Assembly: GCA_023418095.1 (NCBI GenBank)
Contig: JAEZDL010000108.1
Location: 1-24,532, forward strand
Direction: 5' to 3'
Length of the DNA stretch: 24,532 nt
Origin: Bacteroidota bacterium
GTDB lineage: Bacteria > Bacteroidota > Bacteroidia > Flavobacteriales_F > PHOS-HE28
Part shown: positions 1-6,954 of the stretch, piece by piece
Layout of the letters: every line of letters begins with the position of its first letter
How positions within the stretch are numbered: position 1 is the first letter of the stretch
The notes under the pieces: generated by a model
Told to the model about the DNA's origin: nothing
Database searches by the model: none
The model's input: only the letters and a program-made list of their open reading frames with translations
Program-made: the position numbers and the translations under genes

Positions 1-1379
1 GCGTTGGTGCTCATGTTGTTGGTGCGCACCATGCTGTCGTATTGCTCGCTCACCCAGCGTTTGCTGGCGATGTTGGGGCTGGCCAACAGATCGAGCGCGA
101 TGCTCTTGAGGTCATCGGGCTCGGGCACATCGGCGGTCTTGAATTTTTTGTTCTCGGCGATGTAGGCGGGCTCTTTCGTTTCGCGCTGGTACACCGGCGC
201 GCCACCGCCCAGCACAAGGCTTTCGGCGGGCACTTCGGCCACGAGTTCGCCGTGCATGTAATACCGTAGCAAACCGCCTTTGCCTGCCGAAGCCCCTTGC
301 GAAGGCACGGCATCGGTAACGGTGCCGATCTGCACGCAGTTCAGGTCCCACTTGTCGAAGATGGCCTGCACTTCGGCTTCGCGGCCCTTCTTCACCACCA
401 CCAGCATGCGTTCCTGACTTTCGCTCAGGAGTATCTCCCACGCGCGCATGCCTTCCTGACGGGTGGGCACGCGATCGAGGTGGATGTCCATGCCGGCGCC
501 GCCCTTGGCGCTCATTTCGCTGGTGCTACAGGTAATGCCCGCCGCGCCCATGTCCTGCATGCCGATGATGGCATCGGTATCAGCCAGTTCCAGCGATGCT
601 TCCAGCAACAGCTTCTCCATGAAGGGGTCGCCCACCTGCACGGCCGGCAGATCGTCCATGCTCGTCTCGGTGATGTCCTTGCTGGCGAAGCTGGCGCCGT
701 GTATGCCATCCTTGCCGGTGGAGCTGCCCACGATGAACACGGGGTTGCCCTTGCCGTGACTGGTGGCGCTGATCACCTTGTCGGTACGCACGATGCCCAC
801 GCTCATGGCATTCACCAGCGGATTGGTGGTGTAGCACGGGTCGAAGTACACCTCGCCGGCCACCACCGGCACCCCGAACGCATTGCCGTAATCGCCGATG
901 CCCTTCACCACGCCGCGCATGTGCCAGCGGCTGCGTGCTTCGGTGGTGATGTCGCCGAACCGGAGGGAGTTGAGCTGCGCGATGGGCCGCGCGCCCATGG
1001 TGAAGATGTCGCGGTTGATGCCGCCCACACCCGTTGCCGCGCCCTGGTACGGTTCGATGGCGCTGGGGTGGTTGTGGCTTTCGATCTTGAAGGCGCAGCC
1101 CCAGCCCTCACCGATGTCGATGAGCCCGGCGTTCTCCTCCCCGGCCTCCACCAGCGTCTTGGGCCCCTTGCGCGGCAGCGTCTTCAGCTGCGTAATGGAG
1201 TTCTTGTACGAGCAATGCTCGCTCCACATGGCGCTATAGATGCTAAGCTCGGTGAAGTTCGGCTCGCGCCCGAGGATCTCGCGGATCTTGTCGAACTCTT
1301 CGGGGAGTAGGCCGAGTTTCTTGGCGGTATCGAGGGATGCCGTGGCGGTGTCGGGGTTCTTTGCGGTCTTGGTGGGCAT
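1..1379 (-). CDS. purL: Phosphoribosylformylglycinamidine synthase PurL, 5' part (3' end outside window)
   Basis: Step 4 of de novo purine synthesis: ATP-dependent amidation of FGAR to FGAM in the cytoplasm. Translation on the minus strand begins MPTKTAKNPDTATASLD and continues in frame to the window edge (459 codons). It shows the PurL nucleotide-binding stretch SHNHPSAIEPYQGAATG near residue 103, then GGINRDIFTMGARPIA, and later GMQDMGAAGI and GGAGMDIHLDRVP. The N-terminal region lacks the long extension of the proteobacterial single-chain enzyme, so this is probably the short PurL of the PurS-PurL-PurQ complex (about 740 residues); with the C-terminus missing this is inferred. The ATG at 1377-1379 sits just inside a TACCTTCG box. 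Large open frames on the opposite strand (297-1310) are shadows. GATC sites are much rarer here than in the rest of the window. Confidence 0.93.
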   Translation of the reverse strand, partial: MPTKTAKNPDTATASLDTAKKLGLLPEEFDKIREILGREPNFTELSIYSAMWSEHCSYKNSITQLKTLPRKGPKTLVEAGEENAGLIDIGEGWGCAFKIESHNHPSAIEPYQGAATGVGGINRDIFTMGARPIAQLNSLRFGDITTEARSRWHMRGVVKGIGDYGNAFGVPVVAGEVYFDPCYTTNPLVNAMSVGIVRTDKVISATSHGKGNPVFIVGSSTGKDGIHGASFASKDITETSMDDLPAVQVGDPFMEKLLLEASLELADTDAIIGMQDMGAAGITCSTSEMSAKGGAGMDIHLDRVPTRQEGMRAWEILLSESQERMLVVVKKGREAEVQAIFDKWDLNCVQIGTVTDAVPSQGASAGKGGLLRYYMHGELVAEVPAESLVLGGGAPVYQRETKEPAYIAENKKFKTADVPEPDDLKSIALDLLASPNIASKRWVSEQYDSMVRTNNMSTN

Positions 1380-1386
1380 GGGAGCG

Positions 1387-1394
1387 CGAAGGTA
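1387..1394 (-). promoter_or_regulatory. Candidate -7 box for purL
   Basis: Minus-strand TACCTTCG, one mismatch from the Bacteroidota -7 consensus TAnnTTTG, ending 7 bases before the purL ATG. The very short predicted leader is similar to several other genes here. Confidence 0.5.
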
Positions 1395-1495
1395 GGAAGG
1401 GGTCGATCAGAGATCGGAATATCCAATGATCGATAGCGAATGTTCAATTTCCAAGGAGAATGCTTGGATGATGGGATGATGAATGCAGATGCAGA

Positions 1496-1594
1496 TGAAC
1501 CGCGACGACGCTGACGACGCCACGGGTTCGCGACGTTCGGATGAACGCGTAACGATAGAATTCTACCTTGCGTCGTTAGCGTCGTCGCGGTTCA
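1496..1594. repeat. 25-bp inverted repeat with 49-bp spacer
   Basis: The arms 1496-1520 and 1570-1594 are complementary at every position except one G-T pair. They are built from GACGACG-like triplets. The spacer contains a small hairpin (CGTTC 1534-1538 with GAACG 1543-1547) and a TAGAATTCTA palindrome (1556-1565). There is no T-tract, so it is not a classic intrinsic terminator. It lies between the divergent starts of purL and the T9SS protein, where no gene is visible in 1380-1690. Confidence 0.75.
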
Positions 1595-1690
1595 ATTCCT
1601 CAGATCGTTTTATGCCGGCCGAATACCGATCGCCCTTCACAGACAACCTTTCATAAGAACATCCGGTCTTAACATCAGATCCACAAGCCG

Positions 1691-2800
1691 ATGAAACCTC
1701 TTCTACCCTTTTCGATCATTGCGACTTTCGCCGTGGCCGCTCCAGTGAAGATCCATGCGCAAATGCTGGTCGATCCAGCCGTTTCCGTGGACGCACTTGT
1801 TCTGGATATCTTCCAGGGCAGTGGTGTCACGATCACCGGAGCAACGATCAACAATACGGGAGGTTCACCGATGAACAACGCTGTGGGCCATTTCATGTAT
1901 TCGGGTAATGCGCCGATCCCCGGCGAAGGCGTCATCCTTACCACGGGCGATGCTTCCGCAGCCGCATATCCTCCGCAGGCGTTCGCCAGTGTTTCCAACG
2001 GTTTCTACCAGGATCTGGACATGAGCTACCTCGCGCAACAAAGCATCATCGACGCCACCGTATTGGAGTTCAACTTCATTCCCGATGAGGATCAGATGAT
2101 GTTCGAATATGTGTTCGCGAGCGAGGAATATCCTGAATTCGTTTGCACGAATTTCAATGATGTGTTCGGTTTCTTCCTCAGCGGTCCGGGCATCTCCGGC
2201 CAGTATCAGAACAACGCGATCAACGTGGCACTTCTGCCCGATGGTTACATTCCCGTCTCGATCAATACGGTGAATGGTGGAGAAGCTGGTACACCGGGGA
2301 ACGAGGGGATCTGCGCAATGATGGACCCGAACTGGACCGCCAACAGCCAGTACTTCGTGGACAATACCAACGGCACCGATATCGTGTACGATGGTTTCAC
2401 CACGATCCTGCAGGTTTCGGCACTGGTAACACCTGGTGAACAGCACCGCCTTAAGATCGCGGTGGCAGATGCCAGCGATGCGGTGTACGATTCAGCGATC
2501 TTCCTGCAGGCCGCCAGTTTCCGCAGCGTTCCTTCACTCACAACACAACTCGCGCGCGAACAGCAAGCTGGTAAATTGAACGCGTGGTTCAACGAACAGG
2601 GCGGCCTTACGATCGATGCGGGCGAAGAGATGATCGGTGAGATCCGCCTGCGCGATCTGAACGGGCGGCTGCTCGAACAGAAGCGGATCGATGCCAACGG
2701 CAGGATCGTGATCTCCGATCTCACGCTTCCGACAGGTGTTTACCTGATCGAAGCTGGATCTGAAGAGAAGGTGCTTCGCGCGAAGCTGGTGAAAGGTTGA
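1691..2800 (+). CDS. Secreted choice-of-anchor L domain protein with T9SS type A sorting domain
   Basis: 369 residues. Residues 1-24 form a signal peptide (MKPLLPFSIIATFAVAAPVK, cleavage after HAQ). Residues about 25-275 match the choice-of-anchor L pattern: a GVILTTGDAS strand followed by FEYVFASEEYPEFVC and FNDVFGFFLSGPG. The last 75 residues look like a Por secretion tail, with EIRLRDLNGRLLEQ, LPTGVYLIEA and a terminal KLVKG. By family knowledge such proteins cross the outer membrane by T9SS and are released or anchored at the surface; the ligand or role is unknown. It is a single gene, with no clear TAnnTTTG box upstream. The ATG follows a stop-rich region and gives an immediate signal peptide, so the start is well supported. 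Confidence 0.88.
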   Translation: MKPLLPFSIIATFAVAAPVKIHAQMLVDPAVSVDALVLDIFQGSGVTITGATINNTGGSPMNNAVGHFMYSGNAPIPGEGVILTTGDASAAAYPPQAFASVSNGFYQDLDMSYLAQQSIIDATVLEFNFIPDEDQMMFEYVFASEEYPEFVCTNFNDVFGFFLSGPGISGQYQNNAINVALLPDGYIPVSINTVNGGEAGTPGNEGICAMMDPNWTANSQYFVDNTNGTDIVYDGFTTILQVSALVTPGEQHRLKIAVADASDAVYDSAIFLQAASFRSVPSLTTQLAREQQAGKLNAWFNEQGGLTIDAGEEMIGEIRLRDLNGRLLEQKRIDANGRIVISDLTLPTGVYLIEAGSEEKVLRAKLVKG

Positions 2801-2847
2801 TACTTCCGATCCGTGACCGATACCACATCGATCTTTCGATCGGACCT

Positions 2848-2855
2848 TATCTTTG
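2848..2855 (+). promoter_or_regulatory. -7 box upstream of the DUF4290 gene
   Basis: TATCTTTG is a perfect TAnnTTTG match 63 bases before the ATG at 2919. A second, weaker candidate (TACCTTTC, 2888-2895) lies 23 bases before the ATG. Confidence 0.6.
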
Positions 2856-2918
2856 ACTCACTTCACGGGCCGATCGCGCTTCGCGCTTACCTTTCCCGCT
2901 CGTAAGCCAATTCTGTAA

Positions 2919-3614
2919 ATGAGTTCTTCCGCACCGCGCAGCTTCGCGTTCGACTACAACACCCAGCGTCCGCGCCTGATCATTCCCGAATATGGCCGCC
3001 ATGTACAACGAATGGTGGAGCATTGCATGCAGGTGGAGGATCGCGAGCAACGTACGCGAACGGCGAAAGCGATCATACAGGTGATCGGCAGGTTGAATCC
3101 ACAGTTGCGAAACAGCGAGAACGGCGATCACACTTTGTGGGACCATCTGTACATCATGAGCGATTTCAAGCTCGATGTGGATGCACCTTTTCCACCGCCC
3201 ACACAGGAGGAGCTTGATTCCAAGCCCGCCCGCGTAGCCTACCCGAAAACGAAGATCCGCTACGGACATTATGGCAAGTTGGTGGAGCGCATGATCGATC
3301 AGTGCGCGGCCATGGAACAAGGCGAGAAACGCGATGCATACGCGCACCTGATCGCCAATCTGATGAAAAAGCAGTTCCTCACCTGGAATCGCGATACCGT
3401 ACCCGATGGCGTGATCCTGAAGGATCTTGCCGAATTGAGCAAGGGTGAACTGAAATTGAAGGAGGAAGTACAGCTCGCCAGCACTTCCGATCTGCTGCGC
3501 GCCCAGCAGAACGGGCCTCGCAATGAAGTGGATCCCCGCAAGCGCCAGGGCGGACACCCCGGTGGCATGGGTGGCAACAAGAAGCGCCACCGCAACCGCA
3601 AGAAGCGGTTCTAG
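2919..3614 (+). CDS. DUF4290 domain-containing protein
   Basis: 231 residues, soluble, no signal peptide. It begins MSSSAPRSFAFDYNTQRPRL and contains IIPEYGRHVQRMVEH (about 22-36) and a second similar stretch IRYGHYGKLVERMIDQC (about 113-129). This internal duplication of a Y-G-x-x-V-x-R-M-x-x-x-C/H motif suggests two repeat halves. The tail after residue 205 is low-complexity, basic and Gly/Asn/Arg-rich (GGHPGGMGGNKKRHRNRKKRF), like a nucleic-acid-binding tail. DUF4290 is a Bacteroidota family of unknown function usually found directly upstream of murA, as here. No function is assigned. The downstream spacer holds a small hairpin (3621-3636) without a T-tract. Confidence 0.85.
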   Translation: MSSSAPRSFAFDYNTQRPRLIIPEYGRHVQRMVEHCMQVEDREQRTRTAKAIIQVIGRLNPQLRNSENGDHTLWDHLYIMSDFKLDVDAPFPPPTQEELDSKPARVAYPKTKIRYGHYGKLVERMIDQCAAMEQGEKRDAYAHLIANLMKKQFLTWNRDTVPDGVILKDLAELSKGELKLKEEVQLASTSDLLRAQQNGPRNEVDPRKRQGGHPGGMGGNKKRHRNRKKRF

Positions 3615-3707
3615 ATCGCACCGATCCGCCGATCGGCGAAAGCGCGCTCAACATCGCGTGGTGCAAATACATTCGTGGTCACCTGCACCAGGGCGCCCGC
3701 CGGTGCG

Positions 3708-3715
3708 TTGCTTTG
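3708..3715 (+). promoter_or_regulatory. Possible -7 box before murA
   Basis: TTGCTTTG has one mismatch from TAnnTTTG. It lies 20 bases before an in-frame ATG at 3736 and 107 bases before the homology-supported murA ATG at 3823. Transcription with the DUF4290 gene is also possible. Confidence 0.35.
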
Positions 3716-3822
3716 GTGTAACACAACCGAGGCCGATGGCGTTTGATAAGTCACCCGTTACTGAAGCGAAGATCCCCGCTTCGAAGTCCAACCGAACAAC
3801 TGCCGGCGCTCCGGATAAAAAG

Positions 3823-5130
3823 ATGGGAAGTTTCCGAATACAAGGTGGCCGCCGTTTGAAAGGCACGCTGATCCCCCAGGGCGCCAAGAACGAAGCGCTG
3901 CAGATCCTTTGCGCCGTGCTGCTCACCAGCGAGCCGGTGCGGATCAGCAACGTGCCCGATATCGTTGATGTGAACAAGCTGATCGATCTGCTCCGGCACA
4001 TGGGCGTTCAGGTTGAAAAGCTCGGCGAAGGCGATTACCGCTTCACGGCGAAGGAGATCGACATCGAGTTCTTCATGAAGCCCGAGTTCAAGGAGATGGG
4101 CGGCGGGCTGCGCGGCAGCGTGATGGTGGTGGGTCCGTTGCTTGCGCGATTCGGACGCGGATACATTCCAACACCCGGTGGCGACAAGATCGGCCGGAGA
4201 AGGCTGGATACGCACTTCATCGGTTTCCAGAACCTCGGTGCTGAATTCCACTACGACCAGAAGGAAGGTTTCTATCGCGTGGAAGCGAAGAAGCTGCAGG
4301 GAACGTACATGCTTCTCGATGAACCTTCCGTGACAGGGACGGCGAACATTGTGATGGCCGCGGTGTTGGCCGAAGGAAGGACCACGATCTACAACGCGGC
4401 CTGCGAACCGTACCTGCAGCAACTCTGCGCGATGCTCAACCGCATGGGCGCAAAGATCAGCGGGATCGGTAGCAACCTGCTCACGATCGATGGTGTGAAG
4501 GAACTCGGCGGCACCGATCATCGCATGCTGCCGGATATGATCGAGATCGGAAGCTTCATCGGCCTGGCGGCGATGACGCGAAGCGAGATCCTGATCAAGG
4601 ATACAGGCTACGATCATCTCGGTTGCATTCCTGAAGTGTTCCGCAAATTGGGGATCACCGTGATCCGCCAGGGTGATGACATACTCGTGCCCGCGCACGA
4701 TCACTACAAGATCAAAACGTTCATCGATGGAAGCATCATGAACATCAGCGATCACCCGTGGCCAGGCTTCACGCCCGATCTGCTCAGCATCGTGCTGGTC
4801 GTTGCAACGCAAGCCCGCGGATCGGTGCTGATCCACCAGAAGATGTTCGAGAGCCGCCTATTCTTCGTGGACAAGCTGATCGACATGGGCGCGCAGATCA
4901 TCCTTTGCGATCCGCACCGCGCCACCGTGATCGGCCACGATTTCCAGCAACCGCTGCGCGCCGTTACCATGACAAGTCCGGATATACGTGCCGGTGTTTC
5001 ACTCCTGATCGCCGCGCTCAGCGCCGAAGGCACCAGCACGATCCACAACATCGAGCAGATCGATCGCGGTTACCAGAACATCGATGGGCGCCTGAACGCA
5101 CTGGGCGCCAAGATCGAGCGGATCGCCTGA
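3823..5130 (+). CDS. murA: UDP-N-acetylglucosamine 1-carboxyvinyltransferase MurA
   Basis: First committed step of peptidoglycan synthesis: enolpyruvyl transfer from PEP to UDP-GlcNAc in the cytoplasm. 435 residues from MGSFRIQGGRRLKG, the usual Bacteroidota MurA start. Landmarks are GTLIPQGAKNEALQ (substrate Lys-Asn near residue 22), GGLRGSVMVVGPLLARFG, PGGDKIGRRRLDTH, EPSVTGTANIVMAAVLAEG, and the C-terminal SPDIRAGVSLLIAALSAEG and NIEQIDRGYQNIDGRL. The catalytic-loop position that is Cys115 in E. coli is Asp121 here, which is normal for the phylum and known to remove the fosfomycin target. The frame stays open upstream to 3523, but that part overlaps the DUF4290 tail; an ATG at 3736 would add a 29-residue tail without recognisable homology. 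Downstream lies repeat copy 1. Confidence 0.95.
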   Translation: MGSFRIQGGRRLKGTLIPQGAKNEALQILCAVLLTSEPVRISNVPDIVDVNKLIDLLRHMGVQVEKLGEGDYRFTAKEIDIEFFMKPEFKEMGGGLRGSVMVVGPLLARFGRGYIPTPGGDKIGRRRLDTHFIGFQNLGAEFHYDQKEGFYRVEAKKLQGTYMLLDEPSVTGTANIVMAAVLAEGRTTIYNAACEPYLQQLCAMLNRMGAKISGIGSNLLTIDGVKELGGTDHRMLPDMIEIGSFIGLAAMTRSEILIKDTGYDHLGCIPEVFRKLGITVIRQGDDILVPAHDHYKIKTFIDGSIMNISDHPWPGFTPDLLSIVLVVATQARGSVLIHQKMFESRLFFVDKLIDMGAQIILCDPHRATVIGHDFQQPLRAVTMTSPDIRAGVSLLIAALSAEGTSTIHNIEQIDRGYQNIDGRLNALGAKIERIA

Positions 5131-5145
5131 TCGAAGACCGGATCT

Positions 5146-5258
5146 TGCGTGAGCGATAGAAGCGGAAAGCCCGCAAGCGATCCCGGCCCCCGAGGCCGGG
5201 AGAGTGCGGACTTACAGCGGATAGCGCGACGGCAAGTCTTCGAGCCGGCACGCCCAAA
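5146..5258 (+). repeat. Structured repeat element, copy 1 (candidate ncRNA or REP-like)
   Basis: This 113-bp non-coding element begins 16 bp after the murA stop and has a second copy at 16211-16313 in the same orientation. The first 35 bases match copy 2 at 34 positions, a middle block (5204-5232) matches at 23 of 29, and the last 14 bases (5245-5258) match exactly. Possible fold: closing stem GCGTG 5147-5151 with CACGC 5249-5253; arm CCGCA 5171-5175 with TGCGG 5205-5209, capped by an 8-bp hairpin 5181-5188/5194-5201; arm CGGC 5230-5233 with GCCG 5244-5247. The hairpin tips differ between copies while the shoulders are conserved. The thioredoxin promoter lies 45 bp beyond it, so it is not that gene's leader. 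Identity as RNA is inferred. Confidence 0.8.
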
Positions 5259-5302
5259 ATAAGCGGCACATAATTCGCAGAAGGCGCAACGCTGAACCTC
5301 GC

Positions 5303-5310
5303 TATTTTTG
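5303..5310 (+). promoter_or_regulatory. -7 box of the thioredoxin gene
   Basis: TATTTTTG is a perfect TAnnTTTG match ending 4 bases before the first ATG (5315). Transcription would start at or near that ATG, so either the mRNA is leaderless or translation begins at the next Met codon, 5333. Confidence 0.65.
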
Positions 5311-5314
5311 CACT

Positions 5315-5890
5315 ATGAACCTCAAGACGATCATGTCGAAGACGCGCATCTTCACCATTGCCTCGATCGTTCTGCTGGCGATCTACGGCTTCAGCGAACG
5401 GCTCGATCAGAAGAACGCAGGCGGCGATGTGAAGATCGGGACTGGCATTGGCGACAAGGCGCCGGAACTCGCATTCATGAACCCGGATAGCACCAAAGTT
5501 CTGAAACTTTCGGAACTGAAAGGAAAATATGTATTGATCGATTTCTGGGCCAGCTGGTGCGGTCCCTGCCGGAAAGAGAACCCGAACGTTGTCTCGGCCT
5601 ACGAGAAATACAACAAGGCGAAGTTCAAGGAAGGCAAGGGCTTCGAAGTATTCAGTGTGAGCCTGGATCGGAATCGCGATGCCTGGCAGAAAGCGATCAC
5701 ACAGGACGGCCTCAAGTGGAAATGGCACGTGAGCGATCTGAAGCATTGGAGTTCCGAGGCCGGCCGTTTGTACGGCGTGAATTCGATCCCGATGAGCTTC
5801 CTGATCGATCCGAATGGCGTGATCATCGCGAAGAACCTGCGCGGGATCGGCCTTCATCAGGAGTTGGACAAGTACGTGAAAAGCCTGTGA
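5315..5890 (+). CDS. TlpA-family thioredoxin-like protein (membrane-anchored)
   Basis: 191 residues from 5315, or 185 from the second Met (5333, MSKTRIFTIASIV). The hydrophobic segment at residues 11-25 is a signal anchor, placing the redox domain in the periplasm. The thioredoxin fold shows GDKAPELAFMNPDS, LSELKGKYVLIDFWASWCGPC (catalytic CxxC near residues 86-89), EVFSVSLDRNRDAWQKAI, the cis-Pro region YGVNSIPMSFLIDPNG and a final GLHQELDKYVKSL helix. The family typically reduces periplasmic disulfides or acts in cytochrome c maturation; no partner gene is adjacent, so the substrate is unknown. It has its own promoter just downstream of repeat copy 1 and a terminator at 5913-5936. Confidence 0.9.
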   Translation: MNLKTIMSKTRIFTIASIVLLAIYGFSERLDQKNAGGDVKIGTGIGDKAPELAFMNPDSTKVLKLSELKGKYVLIDFWASWCGPCRKENPNVVSAYEKYNKAKFKEGKGFEVFSVSLDRNRDAWQKAITQDGLKWKWHVSDLKHWSSEAGRLYGVNSIPMSFLIDPNGVIIAKNLRGIGLHQELDKYVKSL

Positions 5891-5912
5891 TCTTTTCCGA
5901 TCGGAAGTGAAG

Positions 5913-5936
5913 AAGGCCGCCCGCCGGCGGTCTTTT
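5913..5936 (+). terminator. Intrinsic terminator after the thioredoxin gene
   Basis: 9-bp GC-rich stem (5913-5921 with 5926-5934, one G-T pair), 4-base loop, followed by a short T run. It lies 23 bp after the stop codon. Confidence 0.7.
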
Positions 5937-5990
5937 GCGTTGGTACCGATCGAATTTTCAACAGGGTGAACAACTTGTGCTGCCGGGAGT

Positions 5991-5998
5991 TAAACTTG
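5991..5998 (+). promoter_or_regulatory. Candidate -7 box of the small ORF
   Basis: TAAACTTG has one mismatch from TAnnTTTG. It ends 15 bases before the ATG at 6014, the spacing seen for other genes here. Confidence 0.45.
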
Positions 5999-6013
5999 CG
6001 CTACGGTAGCAGC

Positions 6014-6190
6014 ATGCACCAGTTGATCGCAAATACCACCCGTTCGATCAACCTGCGGTTGATCATCGCACTTTTGCTCGGCCTTTTTCTCGTGCTGGGC
6101 GTGCATGCCAGTTCCGATCAGGCGGTATCTGCCGATCGGAAAGCCACTGATCTCGATGCATGGCCTGTGCGCATCTCCAGCAAGAAATAG
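6014..6190 (+). CDS. Small hypothetical membrane or secreted protein (58 aa)
   Basis: The peptide starts MHQLIANTTRSINLRLIIAL. Residues 14-32 form one strongly hydrophobic helix (LRLIIALLLGLFLVLGVHA) preceded by Arg; a short polar tail follows, ending DAWPVRISSKK. This fits a signal peptide cut near HAS or a single-pass membrane peptide with a short periplasmic tail. It is preceded by a -7-like box and sits alone between the thioredoxin terminator and grpE. The frame extends upstream to 5966, but that ATG precedes the proposed promoter box, so 6014 is preferred. I do not recognise a family. The hydrophobic pattern plus promoter argue for a real gene, but nothing proves translation. Confidence 0.5.
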   Translation: MHQLIANTTRSINLRLIIALLLGLFLVLGVHASSDQAVSADRKATDLDAWPVRISSKK

Positions 6191-6364
6191 CGCTTCCCCC
6201 TCTCCTTTTCGATCGCCGATCGACATCTCCATCACTGCCAACCTGACCGCCTGCGCGCAATGGCACCGAAGTTGACCTTCCGGCAGCGCCGGAAACGCGG
6301 CATCGGCAGAACATCAACCAACATGTGGAATCCGTTCCGCCGCAGTGGCAAGGAGAAGAAGATC

Positions 6365-6946
6365 ATGGAAAAAGAGAACGTGAAGCACGAACAGGAATTG
6401 GAGAACCCCCAGCAGACCTCTGCGCAGCAAGCTGCACCTGCTGACATGGCTGACAGCCCGGCAGGATCCGAGGAGCAGGGCACCAACGCCGAGGCCGAAC
6501 TGGACATATTGCGCACCGAGCATCAGGCCTTGCATGACAAACATCTGCGCCTCTTCGCGGAATTCGACAACTTCAGGAAGCGCACCGCGCGTGAACGTCT
6601 GGATCTGATCCAATTCGCCGGCGAGAACAGCTTGAAGGCCGTGCTTCCGGTGCTCGATGATCTTTCACGCGCTATCGCCAACAACGAAACCGCCACGGAC
6701 ATCGATGCGGTGAAGGAAGGCTTCAAACTGATCCACCAGAAACTTTACCATATCCTTGCGGGCCAGGGGCTGAAACAGATCGATGTGAAAAAGGGCGATC
6801 CGTTCGATACGGACAAGCACGAAGCGATCACCAGGGCACCGATCGAAGACGAGAAGTTGAAAGGCGCTGTGATCGATGTGATCGAAAGCGGTTACATGTT
6901 GCACGAGAAAGTGATCCGTTACGCGAAAGTGGTGGTTGGGGAATGA
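6365..6946 (+). CDS. grpE: Nucleotide exchange factor GrpE
   Basis: Co-chaperone that releases ADP from DnaK. 193 residues from MEKENVKHEQELENPQQ. An acidic, Gln-rich disordered head is followed by the long dimer helix (ELDILRTEHQALHDKHLRLF), then AEFDNFRKRTARERLD (about 84-99), the middle helix VLPVLDDLSRAI and the C-terminal beta wing GDPFDTDKHEAITRAP, GAVIDVIESGYMLHEKVIRYAKVVV. Start choice: the ATG at 6365 has AAGGAG 9 bases upstream and gives the usual family length; in-frame ATGs at 6323 (MWNPFRRSG) and 6260 are alternatives. Its stop overlaps an ATG in the dnaJ frame (ATGA), so the two genes form an operon with likely coupled translation. dnaK is not in the window. Confidence 0.93.
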   Translation: MEKENVKHEQELENPQQTSAQQAAPADMADSPAGSEEQGTNAEAELDILRTEHQALHDKHLRLFAEFDNFRKRTARERLDLIQFAGENSLKAVLPVLDDLSRAIANNETATDIDAVKEGFKLIHQKLYHILAGQGLKQIDVKKGDPFDTDKHEAITRAPIEDEKLKGAVIDVIESGYMLHEKVIRYAKVVVGE

Positions 6947-6954
6947 ACAGCACG

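Noticed and set aside
297..1310. 337-codon open frame on the plus strand
   Set aside because: Antisense to purL, whose minus-strand frame has clear family motifs. The plus-strand product is His/Ala/Gly-rich low-quality sequence typical of GC-rich antisense frames.
3523..3822. N-terminal extension of the murA frame
   Set aside because: The first part overlaps the DUF4290 coding tail and has no homology; MurA homologues start at MGSFRIQGG-type residues (3823). An ATG at 3736 remains possible but unsupported.
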